Below, in pieces: positions 25,162-33,900 of a stretch of DNA of 47,702 nt. Where the stretch lies: positions 1 through 47,702 of IMG/VR virus record IMGVR_UViG_3300010430_000076, one strand, 5' to 3'. The notes below the pieces were generated by a model that was given only the letters and a program-made list of their open reading frames with translations, was not told the DNA's origin and did no database searches. How positions within the stretch are numbered: the stretch's first letter is position 1; the number at the start of each line of letters is the position of its first letter. Origin of the DNA: a virus. A program made the position numbers and the translations under genes.

Positions 25162-25575
25162 TTAGTTGCAGTCGTATTTCTTGCCTTCGGTCCTATGCTT
25201 GCTGCCAGTCAGGCGCTGGTATCGGCGGTATTCGCCCTCAACGCCCTTGAACTGGTTGCCGCACAGGTAGTCGTGAATCTCTGACTTGCTGTACTCGCTT
25301 GGCTTATTGTCTTTGTGCTTCTTGTGTTCGTTCAAAGCCCACGGAATGTTACGCAGCACCAGATCATGCTCTACGGCTCTGGCTGACTGCTGTAGAGGCT
25401 CGATCTGCTGTAACACTTCCTGCTTGGTCGCGTAATCACCGTTCTCAACTTCCTGCACTGTAGCCGGCTCGATGCTGTCGGGCACCTCGATCTTGTCCAC
25501 GATCAGCCAGATAGCAGCAACAGCTGCCGCTATACCGCCCCAGTCCTTTACCTTCTGCTTTGTTTCTTTAATCAT
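25162..25575 (-). CDS. Possible inner-membrane spanin-like protein
   Basis: This 137-residue protein has one N-terminal membrane helix (WGGIAAAVAAIWLIVDKI, about 12-29) followed by a polar, helical, Lys/Glu/Gln-rich region with two Cys. It sits between the endolysin and the holin, where i-spanins are often found, and its topology (N-in, C-out) would suit. The Cys pair and beta-like end are not typical of Rz. An outer-membrane partner is not evident here. Confidence 0.45.
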   Translation of the reverse strand: MIKETKQKVKDWGGIAAAVAAIWLIVDKIEVPDSIEPATVQEVENGDYATKQEVLQQIEPLQQSARAVEHDLVLRNIPWALNEHKKHKDNKPSEYSKSEIHDYLCGNQFKGVEGEYRRYQRLTGSKHRTEGKKYDCN

Positions 25576-25988
25576 AGAATTAGCTCAAAGTGTCCGAGGT
25601 CCTGAAATGTCTGATCATCAATCACATCATCATCCCGGTCCCAGTTTCCGCCCCAGCGCAGTTTGTAGCCCAGAATAAATGCCGTCTGCATGACGAGCCC
25701 GGCCACATAAACAAACTCGTTCTCGTCCTGCCACCTGATCGGATACGGCGCGATATCGATAGCAATGGCGAGCCCGTGCATCTGGCCCTCGGCATTGACG
25801 TTGTGTTTCGAGTTAGGCCATTGCGTTTTGGACAGCCCACGCCGGAATAGATCGTCCTGCTCATCCTTGTCGCGGAAACCAGAGAGCACAGTGATATCAC
25901 GGTGATCGACCACCATTTCCATAATCTCAGCTATCCGTGGGTCCACGGTGTCCAGAATCTCGCGCGATTTTTTACCAAAGCTCGGCAT
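25572..25988 (-). CDS. Endolysin, M15-family L-Ala-D-Glu-type peptidase
   Basis: This 138-residue protein is a VanY/M15 peptidase: VLSGFRDKDEQ, then SKHN with His62, AIAIDIAPYPIRW with Asp78, and LGHFEL with His133, the three zinc ligands, and LRWGGNWD before the last. It cleaves a peptide bond in peptidoglycan stems, as in T5 endolysin. No signal peptide is present, so release depends on the holin encoded downstream. The length is that of a single catalytic domain. Confidence 0.9.
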   Translation of the reverse strand: MPSFGKKSREILDTVDPRIAEIMEMVVDHRDITVLSGFRDKDEQDDLFRRGLSKTQWPNSKHNVNAEGQMHGLAIAIDIAPYPIRWQDENEFVYVAGLVMQTAFILGYKLRWGGNWDRDDDVIDDQTFQDLGHFELIL

Positions 25989-25995
25989 ATCCCAC

Positions 25996-26589
25996 CTAGT
26001 CGGTTATAAACTTATCGTCCTGAATAATCTGTTGCTGGCGCTGTATCTGCCGCAGCAATAGCTCTCTATTGTTGCGTCTTAGCTCATCGACCTGCGCCTG
26101 CAGGGAAAGCAAGAGCCCCCAGAGCTTTTCGTCAACGGCCTGACGGGTTTCGGCCTCATCATCGATCTCGGCCTCGAGGTCCTTCTCTGTCTCGTTGATG
26201 ATCGCTATAACTGCGGTTATATCTTCCTTGCGATCTATGCGCTCAGCTATGGTCATTTCCGCTACAGGCTTCACAACAAGCTGCGTGTAGGCCGCGAAGC
26301 CGCCAACCATGATGACAATGAAACTCAGAAAAACCCCCATCCAGCCGATCAGCGTGCCGTTGGTAATCCCTTGTGAGCCAGAAAATTCATCCCGAAGTTT
26401 TGCCTGACCCTTTTGCACCTCGGATATGGCAGAGGTCATTCGGTCAATGGCGCGCTCGGTAGTGCCAGCAAACGCTTGAAATTCTGTTACAACCTTTGTG
26501 ACCTGCTGCCGCAGCTCATTGGTGGTCGAGTACAGCTCCTCGATATGTTCGCCGTGCTTCCTGCCATTTATTTCTGGTTCGTCAGACAT
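25996..26589 (-). CDS. Coiled-coil protein with one membrane helix
   Basis: This 197-residue protein has a coiled coil (about 15-70), one membrane helix (GWMGVFLSFIVIMVGGFAAY, about 82-101), then a second long coiled coil rich in Glu, Asp, Gln and Arg to the end (LLRQIQRQQQIIQDDKF). It lies just upstream of the endolysin in the transcription direction. It could be part of lysis timing or a spanin-like element, but is too long on both sides of the helix for a standard one. Confidence 0.55.
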   Translation of the reverse strand: MSDEPEINGRKHGEHIEELYSTTNELRQQVTKVVTEFQAFAGTTERAIDRMTSAISEVQKGQAKLRDEFSGSQGITNGTLIGWMGVFLSFIVIMVGGFAAYTQLVVKPVAEMTIAERIDRKEDITAVIAIINETEKDLEAEIDDEAETRQAVDEKLWGLLLSLQAQVDELRRNNRELLLRQIQRQQQIIQDDKFITD

Positions 26590-26597
26590 GGGGGCTC

Positions 26598-27005
26598 CTA
26601 TGTAGCCACATACTGGCTGTAGTCGTGGATTCGGTGCGGCCTGAACAGGTTGCAGGAAGCCAAAATTACCGTGATTCGTTCTGATGAGCTCATGGCAAGG
26701 CTGTCCAGCTTAATCTCTTCGTAGGACCCGCTGAAAAAGTGCGCCGTACCAAGCTCGTGTTCTGAGCTGAACGCCAGCACATGAAGCTCGTGGCTGAGCG
26801 GGCAGAAAAAGCCCTCGCCGCGCTTAATGCGGCCAAGGACGCTAACGCTGCCGATTATGTCGGACTGATTGTATGACAGATACAGCCAGTGATTGGCCCG
26901 GTCTACATGCTGCTGCTCTAGTTGAGCCACCACGTTGCTAGGGCTGTCGCTGATATCGCGCCACAGCACAGAGACATACGGCTTTTCATCGTCGATATCA
27001 GTCAC
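26598..27005 (-). CDS. Hypothetical protein, tail-region
   Basis: This 135-residue protein has an acidic start (MTDIDDEKPYVSVLWRD), a beta-rich core (HWLYLSYNQSDIIGSVSVLG), a C-x-L-SHELHVL segment, and ends HRIHDYSQYVAT. A His-rich pattern exists, but no HExxH. It overlaps the upstream gene by 4 bases. No family recognised. Confidence 0.55.
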   Translation of the reverse strand: MTDIDDEKPYVSVLWRDISDSPSNVVAQLEQQHVDRANHWLYLSYNQSDIIGSVSVLGRIKRGEGFFCPLSHELHVLAFSSEHELGTAHFFSGSYEEIKLDSLAMSSSERITVILASCNLFRPHRIHDYSQYVAT

Positions 27006-27397
27006 GGGAAGTCCACCCGGGCCTGTTCTCTGGCCAAATGGTTGTTCGACTCTATAGCCAAACTAATCCGGGTGCCTGTAAGCGGTGTAAGCTCTTCGAT
27101 GTGCAGCGCCGCAAGAGCGCCAAAAAACTGCAGCTTTAGACCATCCTCAAACTCGTTAGAACTGAGGTCGATCGACAGCATTTCTGGCGTCAGAACCGAC
27201 CAACCACCAACGCTCGGCAGCGGCCGGCCGCGCACCCTGAACTCGCCTGCCGTAATTAACCCGGGGGCCTTTGCGCCGAAGTGCAGGTTGTGCCGGCTTT
27301 TACGCTGGTGTTTTTCATTGAGCACAACAGTGACCGGGAAAGTGACAACATCACTGTCCGCGATGATAACTGTTTTTGCCCAATGGCCTGAACTCAT
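27002..27397 (-). CDS. Hypothetical structural protein, tail-region
   Basis: This 131-residue protein is beta-strand rich (TVIIADSDVVTFPVTVVLNE), with alternating hydrophobics and no membrane helix. It overlaps both neighbours by 4 bases. Gene order after the tail tube gene suggests a tail or fibre accessory; no function can be read. Confidence 0.55.
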   Translation of the reverse strand: MSSGHWAKTVIIADSDVVTFPVTVVLNEKHQRKSRHNLHFGAKAPGLITAGEFRVRGRPLPSVGGWSVLTPEMLSIDLSSNEFEDGLKLQFFGALAALHIEELTPLTGTRISLAIESNNHLAREQARVDFP

Positions 27398-27861
27398 GAC
27401 TCGGCCTCCAGTGTGATCTCTATGATCACCTCGCCCGGCATAGCGCCGGTGCCCGCGCCATCAGTCAGAACCTCGATTGCACCGAATGCCGCGACGGTAT
27501 TATCGGCCGTGGGAACGACCGGGGTTTGCACGGTGCCCAGCACCTCCGCGCTCGCAATCGTGAGGGCTGGCATGGTTACAGCAACCCCGCCGATCTCCAG
27601 TGTGATCGCCGTAGCCGCGCCGCCGCCATTGGCCGCGTCGTTGACCACGCTAACATTGGTGATTGTGCCGGCCAGCGGAGCGATTACATATTGGCTCTGC
27701 GCGCCGTTGTTCAGGTCAGCGAAGCGACACCGAATATAGTGCTTCTCCAGCGTGGCTATAGCGTCCTCAACCGCCTCTAGCTCGTTGCGCATTTTCTGCG
27801 AACTGCCGTGCGAGCCGCTTATCGGGTCGCCACTTGGTGAGTAAAGTCTTGAGCTTGACAT
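27394..27861 (-). CDS. Beta-sandwich-like structural protein
   Basis: This 155-residue protein has a short helical N-terminus (LEAVEDAIATLEKHYIRC), then a long beta-rich Ala/Gly/Thr/Val region resembling phage head-fibre or tail decoration sandwiches (SQYVIAPLAGTITNVSVV; MPGEVIIEITLE). The stop and next start overlap by one base. Function as a virion surface protein is inferred. Confidence 0.55.
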   Translation of the reverse strand: MSSSRLYSPSGDPISGSHGSSQKMRNELEAVEDAIATLEKHYIRCRFADLNNGAQSQYVIAPLAGTITNVSVVNDAANGGGAATAITLEIGGVAVTMPALTIASAEVLGTVQTPVVPTADNTVAAFGAIEVLTDGAGTGAMPGEVIIEITLEAES

Positions 27862-30779
27862 TATGTTCTCCGGTCTTGGCGGCGCTGGCGAAAAGTGGTA
27901 GCCAGCCCGCGTAGCGTATGCGGGGGGTCAGAGGCGGTGGTGCCGGTAAGCAGCAGCCCAAAGTTCACGCCTTCGCCCTCCATTTTGAGGTGAATCATGC
28001 CCTGCACGGGTTTGTCCCATGTAAAGTTATCCCACGTAAAAGAGTCCCAGTTGCCGCCACCGGCGGTACTGGGCAGGGCGATCAGCCCGGTCTTGCTGTA
28101 ATTCGGGTCCGACAGGTTGTATTCCCACTGGGCCGATAGCGATACCGAGCTGCCGATCAGGCAATCGAGGCGGGCCTGTGCGTATTTCTTAAACGTCATT
28201 GGGCTCTTGTTGTGAACATAGGGGAGGCGAATGTGGTACGACATTTCAGCCCCGTCGAAGCTGTTGCCGGTCTCCATTTCGTATATCCAGCCGTCTGTAT
28301 CAGCGAAGAACGCACGCTCCAGCCCGGCCCGGCTCTCTTCGCAGACTATGCACTCCGGCACAATCGGCATTTCGAGCATCATCAGGCCTGACACTTTCTT
28401 GTCTTTAAACCCAACCGAAATAATCGTGCCATCGTCAAAGAAACAGCGATATCGGTTCTTCCGGCGTAATACCATGGAGCCTTTAACGCCGACCTCGCCC
28501 TGCACGAGCCGGTCAATCACCGGCTGTATCTTCTCACTGATCGAATTGTCCACGTAGTTGCCGAAGCGGTCTGTGGACTGCAGCGTAGCAAAGCCCTGAT
28601 CGTCAAAGAATATGCCGCCGCCAATCCAGCCAATGCTGTCGGCCCGAGCGCCGGCGCGCTGGTTGAATTTCTCAATCTTGAAGTTGGCCGCACTGTCACC
28701 GGCCAGAAAGTAGGCCTGATTCCGGGTAAAGATAAACAGAGTGCCAGCCATTTCCTCCAGATACCCTGTGATCTCGTCGCCTACAGCCATCTCCTCGGCA
28801 CCGGTGATCACCTTCCATGCCAGCGGGTCGGCCAGACTTGAGTGCTGCGACGAGCCGCCCGAGAACCCTAACCAGAGGTGCAGCTTGTGCACGCCTATGT
28901 GCTCAGGTGTATCGGTGGTCATGCCGGTTGTGATCTGGGTGAACACGTAACTGCTCTGCTCGCCCTGATCGGTGAACTCAAAGGCCTTGTCTACGCCGCT
29001 TACGCCGTACATCGAGTAGCGGTCTGTGTGGCCTGAGAAGTTGTAATTGCGGAACCGGTACTTGCCGCCCGGCTGTAGCGTGGGGGCCTCGGTGGCCACG
29101 CTGCCGTCAACGTCTGCAATGGTGGTTGCGGTCCCGTATAGATTGATATCTTCGCCGGTAGCCCATGTGCCGTTTACGTCACTCACCACGAAGTAGCCCG
29201 CCGCGTCCACGCCCCACGCGCCACTGGTGGTCACTACACGCTCGACATAGGCATCAGCTGAGGACGTGCCGCCCTCAATGCGCGTTCCGGGCAGAGGCGG
29301 CTGCTGAGCGGTCCCTACGCCCGTATCGAAGTACAGGATGGTGTTGGGTATGATCTCGAGCCAGCCCCCGCTGGTGGACTGGTACATTTTGCCTGTAAGG
29401 CCGTCCGTGCTGTCGCGGAAAGCATACAGATTGTCGTTATAGAACCATAGGCCTCGTGGCGGGCCCGAGCCCGGCACGGCCCCTATACTGCTCACATCGG
29501 CCGCGCTGCCCAGTGACATGTAATAGGCATGCAGCGCCGGGTCTGATTCGCCCTCCTGATCGTTGGTGCCGTTACTGGTCATGCCGGTGTCTACAGCACC
29601 GATCTCAAGAGCCTCGCCTACCTGAAACGCGCCCGTGTCGCCGAAAATAAGATCGCCCGTGTAGTAGCTGGCCGTCGCGCCTTCGGTTTTTACATAGGTG
29701 CTCGCCTCTGGCGGCGAGCTGTAGCCGCCCGCCAAGTCCTTCTGGACCTGCAGGCCACCCATCAGGTAGTGGTAATTATCTAGGTTGTTATCATCATAGT
29801 CCCAGTACCAGCTGGGCTCGCTTCCGCCGGTCCTGACAGCCCCCTGATAGAACTTAATGCCGAACTGGCCACCGCCGCTGATACTGGCAACACGGAAGGT
29901 AAGCGTGACATGAACCGCAGGAAAAACATCTGTAGCCGGCACGTCTGTCGAGTCATAAACAGCTGACACGTCTGCATTGCCGGTATCCCAGATCGCACTG
30001 CGCCCATCGTTGTACTCGGACTGTTCCCTGAAATTAGCGACCCGAACTTGCAAAGCCCCGGCCCCGCTGCCAGCAGCGTTTTCAAACGTGACCTCGCCGC
30101 CTGTCGTAACAATCTCCAACCCGGAAAAGAATGCGCTCGGATTGTTGTTAACAACCCTTGCGTCGTGGGCACACCAAAAGTCTATCTGCCAGTACTGACC
30201 AACGCTGTCGGCTGTAAAATAATCGTCCGGAGTCTCAAAGCCGTTATAGCTGTTACCCTGATCTGATACAGCATTGTCCTGCATGGCATTCAGCACAATG
30301 GTGTCGCCGAATTTCGTGGGATAGCTCAGAGCATTGCTGGCGGTGTCGCTGTCCAGCGTCATGTATTTGAGCGGCGTGTAGTGCGCGTTCTCAAAATCTT
30401 CTGACCAGATATTCTTGTTTTCTATAGACAGCTGGCCATTATCAGTGAACGCCAGTATCGTGCCGTCAGCGCCACTGTCGGCTCCTACCACCACGTCCCC
30501 GACCTGCGGATATGGCAAGGGCACGTCCTCCGATTTCCACGGCATGTGCCAATAGGTGGGCAACCCGACCAAGGTGCCATCAAAGCGCTGATAGCCCTTT
30601 ATGCGCTCATAGCCGCCGTCTACGCCCATTTCGTAGTTAATGGCGGACAGGCACTGCCCGGGGCTGATGGCGAGCTCTGAGTCAACGAGGTTCAGGCCGC
30701 CCGCAAATGCGATTACATCCTGCTCTGTTTTACCCCACTTAGACCGCTGGCCCCTGATTGCTTTGGATATATCAAGCAT
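27861..30779 (-). CDS. Tail tube/stabilisation protein (tubular B-like)
   Basis: This 972-residue protein begins with VIAFAGGLNLVDSELAISPG and NYEMGVDGGYERIKGYQRF, a pattern of podovirus tail nozzle or stabilisation proteins, followed by a long beta-propeller-like region with many repeats of Trp/Tyr/Gly strands, and a middle section GTLFIFTRNQAYFLAGDSAA typical of the same family. It directly follows the adaptor gene and overlaps it by 8 bases. It would form the distal tail tube through which DNA passes. Confidence 0.8.
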   Translation of the reverse strand: MLDISKAIRGQRSKWGKTEQDVIAFAGGLNLVDSELAISPGQCLSAINYEMGVDGGYERIKGYQRFDGTLVGLPTYWHMPWKSEDVPLPYPQVGDVVVGADSGADGTILAFTDNGQLSIENKNIWSEDFENAHYTPLKYMTLDSDTASNALSYPTKFGDTIVLNAMQDNAVSDQGNSYNGFETPDDYFTADSVGQYWQIDFWCAHDARVVNNNPSAFFSGLEIVTTGGEVTFENAAGSGAGALQVRVANFREQSEYNDGRSAIWDTGNADVSAVYDSTDVPATDVFPAVHVTLTFRVASISGGGQFGIKFYQGAVRTGGSEPSWYWDYDDNNLDNYHYLMGGLQVQKDLAGGYSSPPEASTYVKTEGATASYYTGDLIFGDTGAFQVGEALEIGAVDTGMTSNGTNDQEGESDPALHAYYMSLGSAADVSSIGAVPGSGPPRGLWFYNDNLYAFRDSTDGLTGKMYQSTSGGWLEIIPNTILYFDTGVGTAQQPPLPGTRIEGGTSSADAYVERVVTTSGAWGVDAAGYFVVSDVNGTWATGEDINLYGTATTIADVDGSVATEAPTLQPGGKYRFRNYNFSGHTDRYSMYGVSGVDKAFEFTDQGEQSSYVFTQITTGMTTDTPEHIGVHKLHLWLGFSGGSSQHSSLADPLAWKVITGAEEMAVGDEITGYLEEMAGTLFIFTRNQAYFLAGDSAANFKIEKFNQRAGARADSIGWIGGGIFFDDQGFATLQSTDRFGNYVDNSISEKIQPVIDRLVQGEVGVKGSMVLRRKNRYRCFFDDGTIISVGFKDKKVSGLMMLEMPIVPECIVCEESRAGLERAFFADTDGWIYEMETGNSFDGAEMSYHIRLPYVHNKSPMTFKKYAQARLDCLIGSSVSLSAQWEYNLSDPNYSKTGLIALPSTAGGGNWDSFTWDNFTWDKPVQGMIHLKMEGEGVNFGLLLTGTTASDPPHTLRGLATTFRQRRQDRRT

Positions 30780-31503
30780 TCACGTCAGCGTAACCGGGAA
30801 CTTCTACCAGTATCGGCTCGTCCACCTCACTCATGGTGTCGTGCTCGTGGCCGGCTAACTGATCAGCGCGCAACTGCTCCAGCAGTGTCGCGTACTCGGC
30901 CGACATGTAACTGATAACTTCCGGTGCTGCCTCCTTACCACCATACAACATGCCCGCGCCCACCACGATGATGCGGTGGTAATCCTCGGGAATCATGGGG
31001 GTGTCGCCTTCGCTCTCCAGTCGAGCAGGTCTCCGCCAGAACTCGGCGGTCATGGTGTAGGCCTGATCGGGCGGAGTATCAAGAACAATCGACTGGTCTG
31101 GCTTGACGCTAAAGTTCTGCGGCATGCCGGCCTCTGGGTGTGTGCCGGGCTCAAAGGTCCGGCGGAACTGTTGCCAAGGCACATACCTCAGCTCATTCTG
31201 GGTGTCCTGCGCCTTGTTAAGCCAGAACGATCTGCGGTCCCACTGGCGCACAGAAACACTGCTGTTGCTGTTTGCCGGGGCGTCCCGATCTGAAACAACC
31301 AGCGATTCGCTGTATGTGGTCCACAGGAAACGCCAGTCTTTGTGCAGGTTGTTGACGTGATCGTTGGCCCGTGCAATCCAGTTCACGACATTTGCAAGCT
31401 GTCCGGTCTGGCCTGTAACGGCAGCAGGAACCTCCCCGCCACCCTCGGCCCCGGCTATACCTAGTTCAGTGGTTAGCTCCTGACATAGCTGCAAATAGTT
31501 CAT
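30772..31503 (-). CDS. Head-tail adaptor (tubular A-like)
   Basis: This 243-residue protein has MNYLQLCQELTTELGIAG, WIARANDHVNNLHKDWRFLW and FWRRPARLESEGDTPMIPED, a pattern I associate with phage adaptor proteins (P22 gp4/gp10-like, T7 gp11-like). Mixed helical and beta content, no membrane helix. Its place between head genes and the long tail-tube gene fits the ring that joins portal and tail. Confidence 0.75.
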   Translation of the reverse strand: MNYLQLCQELTTELGIAGAEGGGEVPAAVTGQTGQLANVVNWIARANDHVNNLHKDWRFLWTTYSESLVVSDRDAPANSNSSVSVRQWDRRSFWLNKAQDTQNELRYVPWQQFRRTFEPGTHPEAGMPQNFSVKPDQSIVLDTPPDQAYTMTAEFWRRPARLESEGDTPMIPEDYHRIIVVGAGMLYGGKEAAPEVISYMSAEYATLLEQLRADQLAGHEHDTMSEVDEPILVEVPGYADVNA

Positions 31504-31512
31504 GGTCTGTCA

Positions 31513-32025
31513 TTAGTCCTTTTCCGGGCCAAATCGCTTATCAAGCAGCAGCTTGATATTGGCATTTTTCATTCCAGTGCCGGTAGCGGGCTTCATTTCC
31601 TGCCTTTCCACCATTTCGGCGATCACGCGGAAGTTCAGCTCTTGGAGCTCCTTGCGCACGCTCTGGCGATCGCTCCCGGCAATCTTAGTGTCGATCACGT
31701 CCGTGACCTTTTCGTTGTCCTTGGTGTTCCGGTTGTCGGCCTCGCCGGGGGTTGGCGTGGTCGCGCCTTCCGGCGACCGTGTGCCTTGTGTCTGTGGCGG
31801 CGCGCTCTTCGGCGGTGTGGGTGGGGCCTTGGGCTCCGCCTTCTCCGCAAGCATCGCTTTGTAGTCCTCAGTGCTCATGAGGACCTGCTCAGGCGTCATG
31901 TAGTTGCGGTGAATATCAAAAGCGTTGCCGTCCTGCAGGTAGCGCTGCGGGCCGCTTGCGTTGCGCACACGGCCGTAACCGCGAGCGCTGTCAAAAACTG
32001 GTGTTTTGCTAGTCGTGTTGGGCAT
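31513..32025 (-). CDS. Hypothetical protein with Pro/Thr-rich linker
   Basis: This 170-residue protein has YLQDGNAFDIHRNYM and PEQVLMSTEDYKAM near the start, a Pro/Ala/Thr-rich linker (about 65-95), then a basic helical end with NANIKLLLDKRFG. ATG 32025 has AGGAG 8 bases upstream. It lies downstream of the capsid genes and of a terminator. Possibly a head-completion or assembly protein; not recognised. Confidence 0.6.
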   Translation of the reverse strand: MPNTTSKTPVFDSARGYGRVRNASGPQRYLQDGNAFDIHRNYMTPEQVLMSTEDYKAMLAEKAEPKAPPTPPKSAPPQTQGTRSPEGATTPTPGEADNRNTKDNEKVTDVIDTKIAGSDRQSVRKELQELNFRVIAEMVERQEMKPATGTGMKNANIKLLLDKRFGPEKD

Positions 32026-32091
32026 GTCTAATGCTCCTAGTCGGTGGGTATCAGTATGCTGTTGGCGTAACGATCATCTAGTTCAGGCGCT

Positions 32092-32118
32092 AAAAACCGG
32101 CCCGGGAACCCCCGGGCC
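32092..32118 (-). terminator. Rho-independent terminator
   Basis: A perfect 8-base-pair stem, GGCCCGGG with CCCGGGCC (32099-32106 and 32111-32118), closes a 4-base loop. On the minus strand it is followed after two bases by TTTTT (32096-32092). It stops leftward transcription after the 61-residue gene. Confidence 0.8.
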
Positions 32119-32136
32119 AGCTCTTCGGCACCCCGA

Positions 32137-32322
32137 CTAGCAGATCGTGTGACCGCCCGGCGCAGAAGTCTTGGGATTGGCCTGTGGCTTCTGGTCCTTA
32201 CCTACAGAGCCCATGCCGTGCTTAGACGGCGTTTTGTCGATCTTGGACTTGTGAGTAGTACCAGAGTGCAGGCCTGCTGAATCCTGTCCGGTGTGCTTTC
32301 TGTTTCCATGCGCTCTAGCCAT
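32137..32322 (-). CDS. Small basic protein flanked by terminators
   Basis: This 61-residue protein is Lys/His/Gly/Thr-rich and almost free of hydrophobics (MARAHGNRKHTGQDSAGLHS), ending GGHTIC. ATG 32322 has AGGAG 8 bases upstream. It lies between two strong terminators just downstream of the capsid operon. Its isolation suggests independent control. Function unknown; the composition suggests a disordered, possibly nucleic-acid-binding or virion-associated protein. Confidence 0.6.
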   Translation of the reverse strand: MARAHGNRKHTGQDSAGLHSGTTHKSKIDKTPSKHGMGSVGKDQKPQANPKTSAPGGHTIC

Positions 32323-32348
32323 GGTAATTACTCCTATGTAACTGAGCT

Positions 32349-32374
32349 AAAAGGGACCGGGCCCGAAGGCCCGG
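32349..32374 (-). terminator. Rho-independent terminator after capsid genes
   Basis: A 7-base-pair stem (CCGGGCC/GGCCCGG, 32357-32363 and 32368-32374) closes a CGAA/TTCG tetraloop, a very stable loop on the minus-strand RNA. It is followed by TTTT (32352-32349) after four bases. It would reduce leftward read-through from the capsid operon. Confidence 0.8.
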
Positions 32375-32386
32375 CTTACCCGGATT

Positions 32387-32848
32387 TTACCACCATGCGA
32401 TAACGATGGTGACAGCAGCGATACCGCCCGGCGTGCCGCCGGTCGGGGCCAGATAGGTGGCCACGATCTCTGCTATATCATCACCGCTCGCGCCAACGTC
32501 AAAGACACCCGGGCCAGCAAGGTCATTGTCACCCAGCTGGTTTTTCAGGGTATCTGCATCGATTGCCAGAGCGTCCGCGAGGTTGAAGTTAGCCCCAACA
32601 TCAGCAGCATCCGGTATGCGCATATCGCAGTATTTATCGGCATCCGTGCCGTCACCGATCTGAACGCCACCCTCGGTGGTATCGTCAGTAAAATCTTCGG
32701 TAATGTCATGGATGAGAATTTCCTCGATGCGGCCGCGGGTTACGCCGCGAGGCACACGAATCGGGAAGGTGGTGGTTCCCGCACCGAAGTCAATACTGAC
32801 TTCGTTGTACGAGATTCGGGCAGGATTGTCGTATGTAAGTCCGTTCAT
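32387..32848 (-). CDS. Capsid-associated protein, possible decoration protein
   Basis: The frame is open to 32863, but ATG 32848 is better. GGAG lies 8 bases upstream and it overlaps the capsid stop as ATGA, giving 153 residues. It is beta-rich and acidic (NEVSIDFGAGTTTFPIRVPR, EEILIHDITEDFTDDTTEGG), ending AAVTIVIAWW. Translational coupling to the capsid gene and termination just after suggest a high-copy head component such as a decoration protein. Confidence 0.65.
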   Translation of the reverse strand: MNGLTYDNPARISYNEVSIDFGAGTTTFPIRVPRGVTRGRIEEILIHDITEDFTDDTTEGGVQIGDGTDADKYCDMRIPDAADVGANFNLADALAIDADTLKNQLGDNDLAGPGVFDVGASGDDIAEIVATYLAPTGGTPGGIAAVTIVIAWW

Positions 32849-33849
32849 GATGCAGACTCCCATTTAAGGACCCGGGCTTCGGAGTTGCCGAACCCTGAGT
32901 GCACCAGACCAAAGCCGCCCAGATAGTACCAAGCGACACCCTTTGAACGCCCGAAGTCAGTCGGAATCTTGCCGCGGATTTCTTCGGGGATACAGATGGC
33001 TTCTGCCACAGTATCCTCGCCGAGGAAGAAGGCCCAGTCTGACTCGCCTTGGTCCCACGCATCGTTTTCGGTGCGGAAGGTCCAACCTGCTGCTACAGCA
33101 TCGATAGCGCCGCCTGCAGCAATGTGGGTCTGCTCAATGAAGCGCACACCTTCGTAGCGCCCGATCTCGCCGTTCATGATCTTGGCGGTGCCGGTCTCCA
33201 CATACTTGTGCAGGGCTTCCAGTTCGTCTTTGAAGGGGCGGAACGTAGTAGGCCGGGCCACGCAGTAGTAATCATCGTCTGCGTAGGCCGGAATGTTCCG
33301 CTCTTTCATTTCGTCAACGATGCCCTTGATGTGGGTGGTGCCCAGCGGCTTGTTGTTTTGGGTGGTCGTAGCCACCGAATCGTCAACAATTACGCCATCA
33401 CCAGCACCTGAGCCACCGTCAGGGACGGCGGTAAGCGGGGTTGCGTTGAACTGGTTGAAGGCAGCGCCGTCGAGCGTTTTCACTGCATCGAGTTTCAGGA
33501 CCTTGTTGATGATCTCGGTAACAGGCACCTTGCTCAGATCGTCCAGCTTTTCAGTGAACGGTACAGAGTTGCCGTATTCCGTGATCTCCAGTTGGCCCTG
33601 AGTGATCGTGAAATTCGTCTCAGGCATGGCTTCTTGCTCATTGAGCTCGCCGCCGCCTGTTGCCACGTTTGAGAAAACGTCCCAGTTGAAGTACTGGCCT
33701 TTACCCAAACCCTTATTTGTCGCGTCCTTGGCATCACAGAACTGGCGGAAGCGAATCATCGGCTGCACGACAATGCGCAGCAGAGACGATAGCTCGTCCG
33801 AGTACATGAAACCGCCAAGTGCGTTGACACTCCACAGTTGTCCAGCCAT
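32845..33849 (-). CDS. Major capsid protein, N4-gp56-like
   Basis: This 334-residue protein has the pattern of N4-gp56-type capsid proteins: MYSDELSSLLRIVVQPMIRF, FCDAKDATNKGLGKGQYFNW, MPETNFTITQGQLEITEYGN, NSVPFTEKLDDLSKVPV, and FNQFNATPLTAVPD near the middle, with a C-terminal WYYLGGFGLVHSGFG. It has the HK97 fold and builds the shell. It follows the scaffold gene. ATG 33849 has AAGGAG eight to nine bases upstream, a strong ribosome site suitable for a highly expressed gene. Confidence 0.88.
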   Translation of the reverse strand: MAGQLWSVNALGGFMYSDELSSLLRIVVQPMIRFRQFCDAKDATNKGLGKGQYFNWDVFSNVATGGGELNEQEAMPETNFTITQGQLEITEYGNSVPFTEKLDDLSKVPVTEIINKVLKLDAVKTLDGAAFNQFNATPLTAVPDGGSGAGDGVIVDDSVATTTQNNKPLGTTHIKGIVDEMKERNIPAYADDDYYCVARPTTFRPFKDELEALHKYVETGTAKIMNGEIGRYEGVRFIEQTHIAAGGAIDAVAAGWTFRTENDAWDQGESDWAFFLGEDTVAEAICIPEEIRGKIPTDFGRSKGVAWYYLGGFGLVHSGFGNSEARVLKWESAS

Positions 33850-33900
33850 CAGTAAATCTCCTTGAATAGAGTTTTAGACCCGGACACAGTGGTTAAGAGG

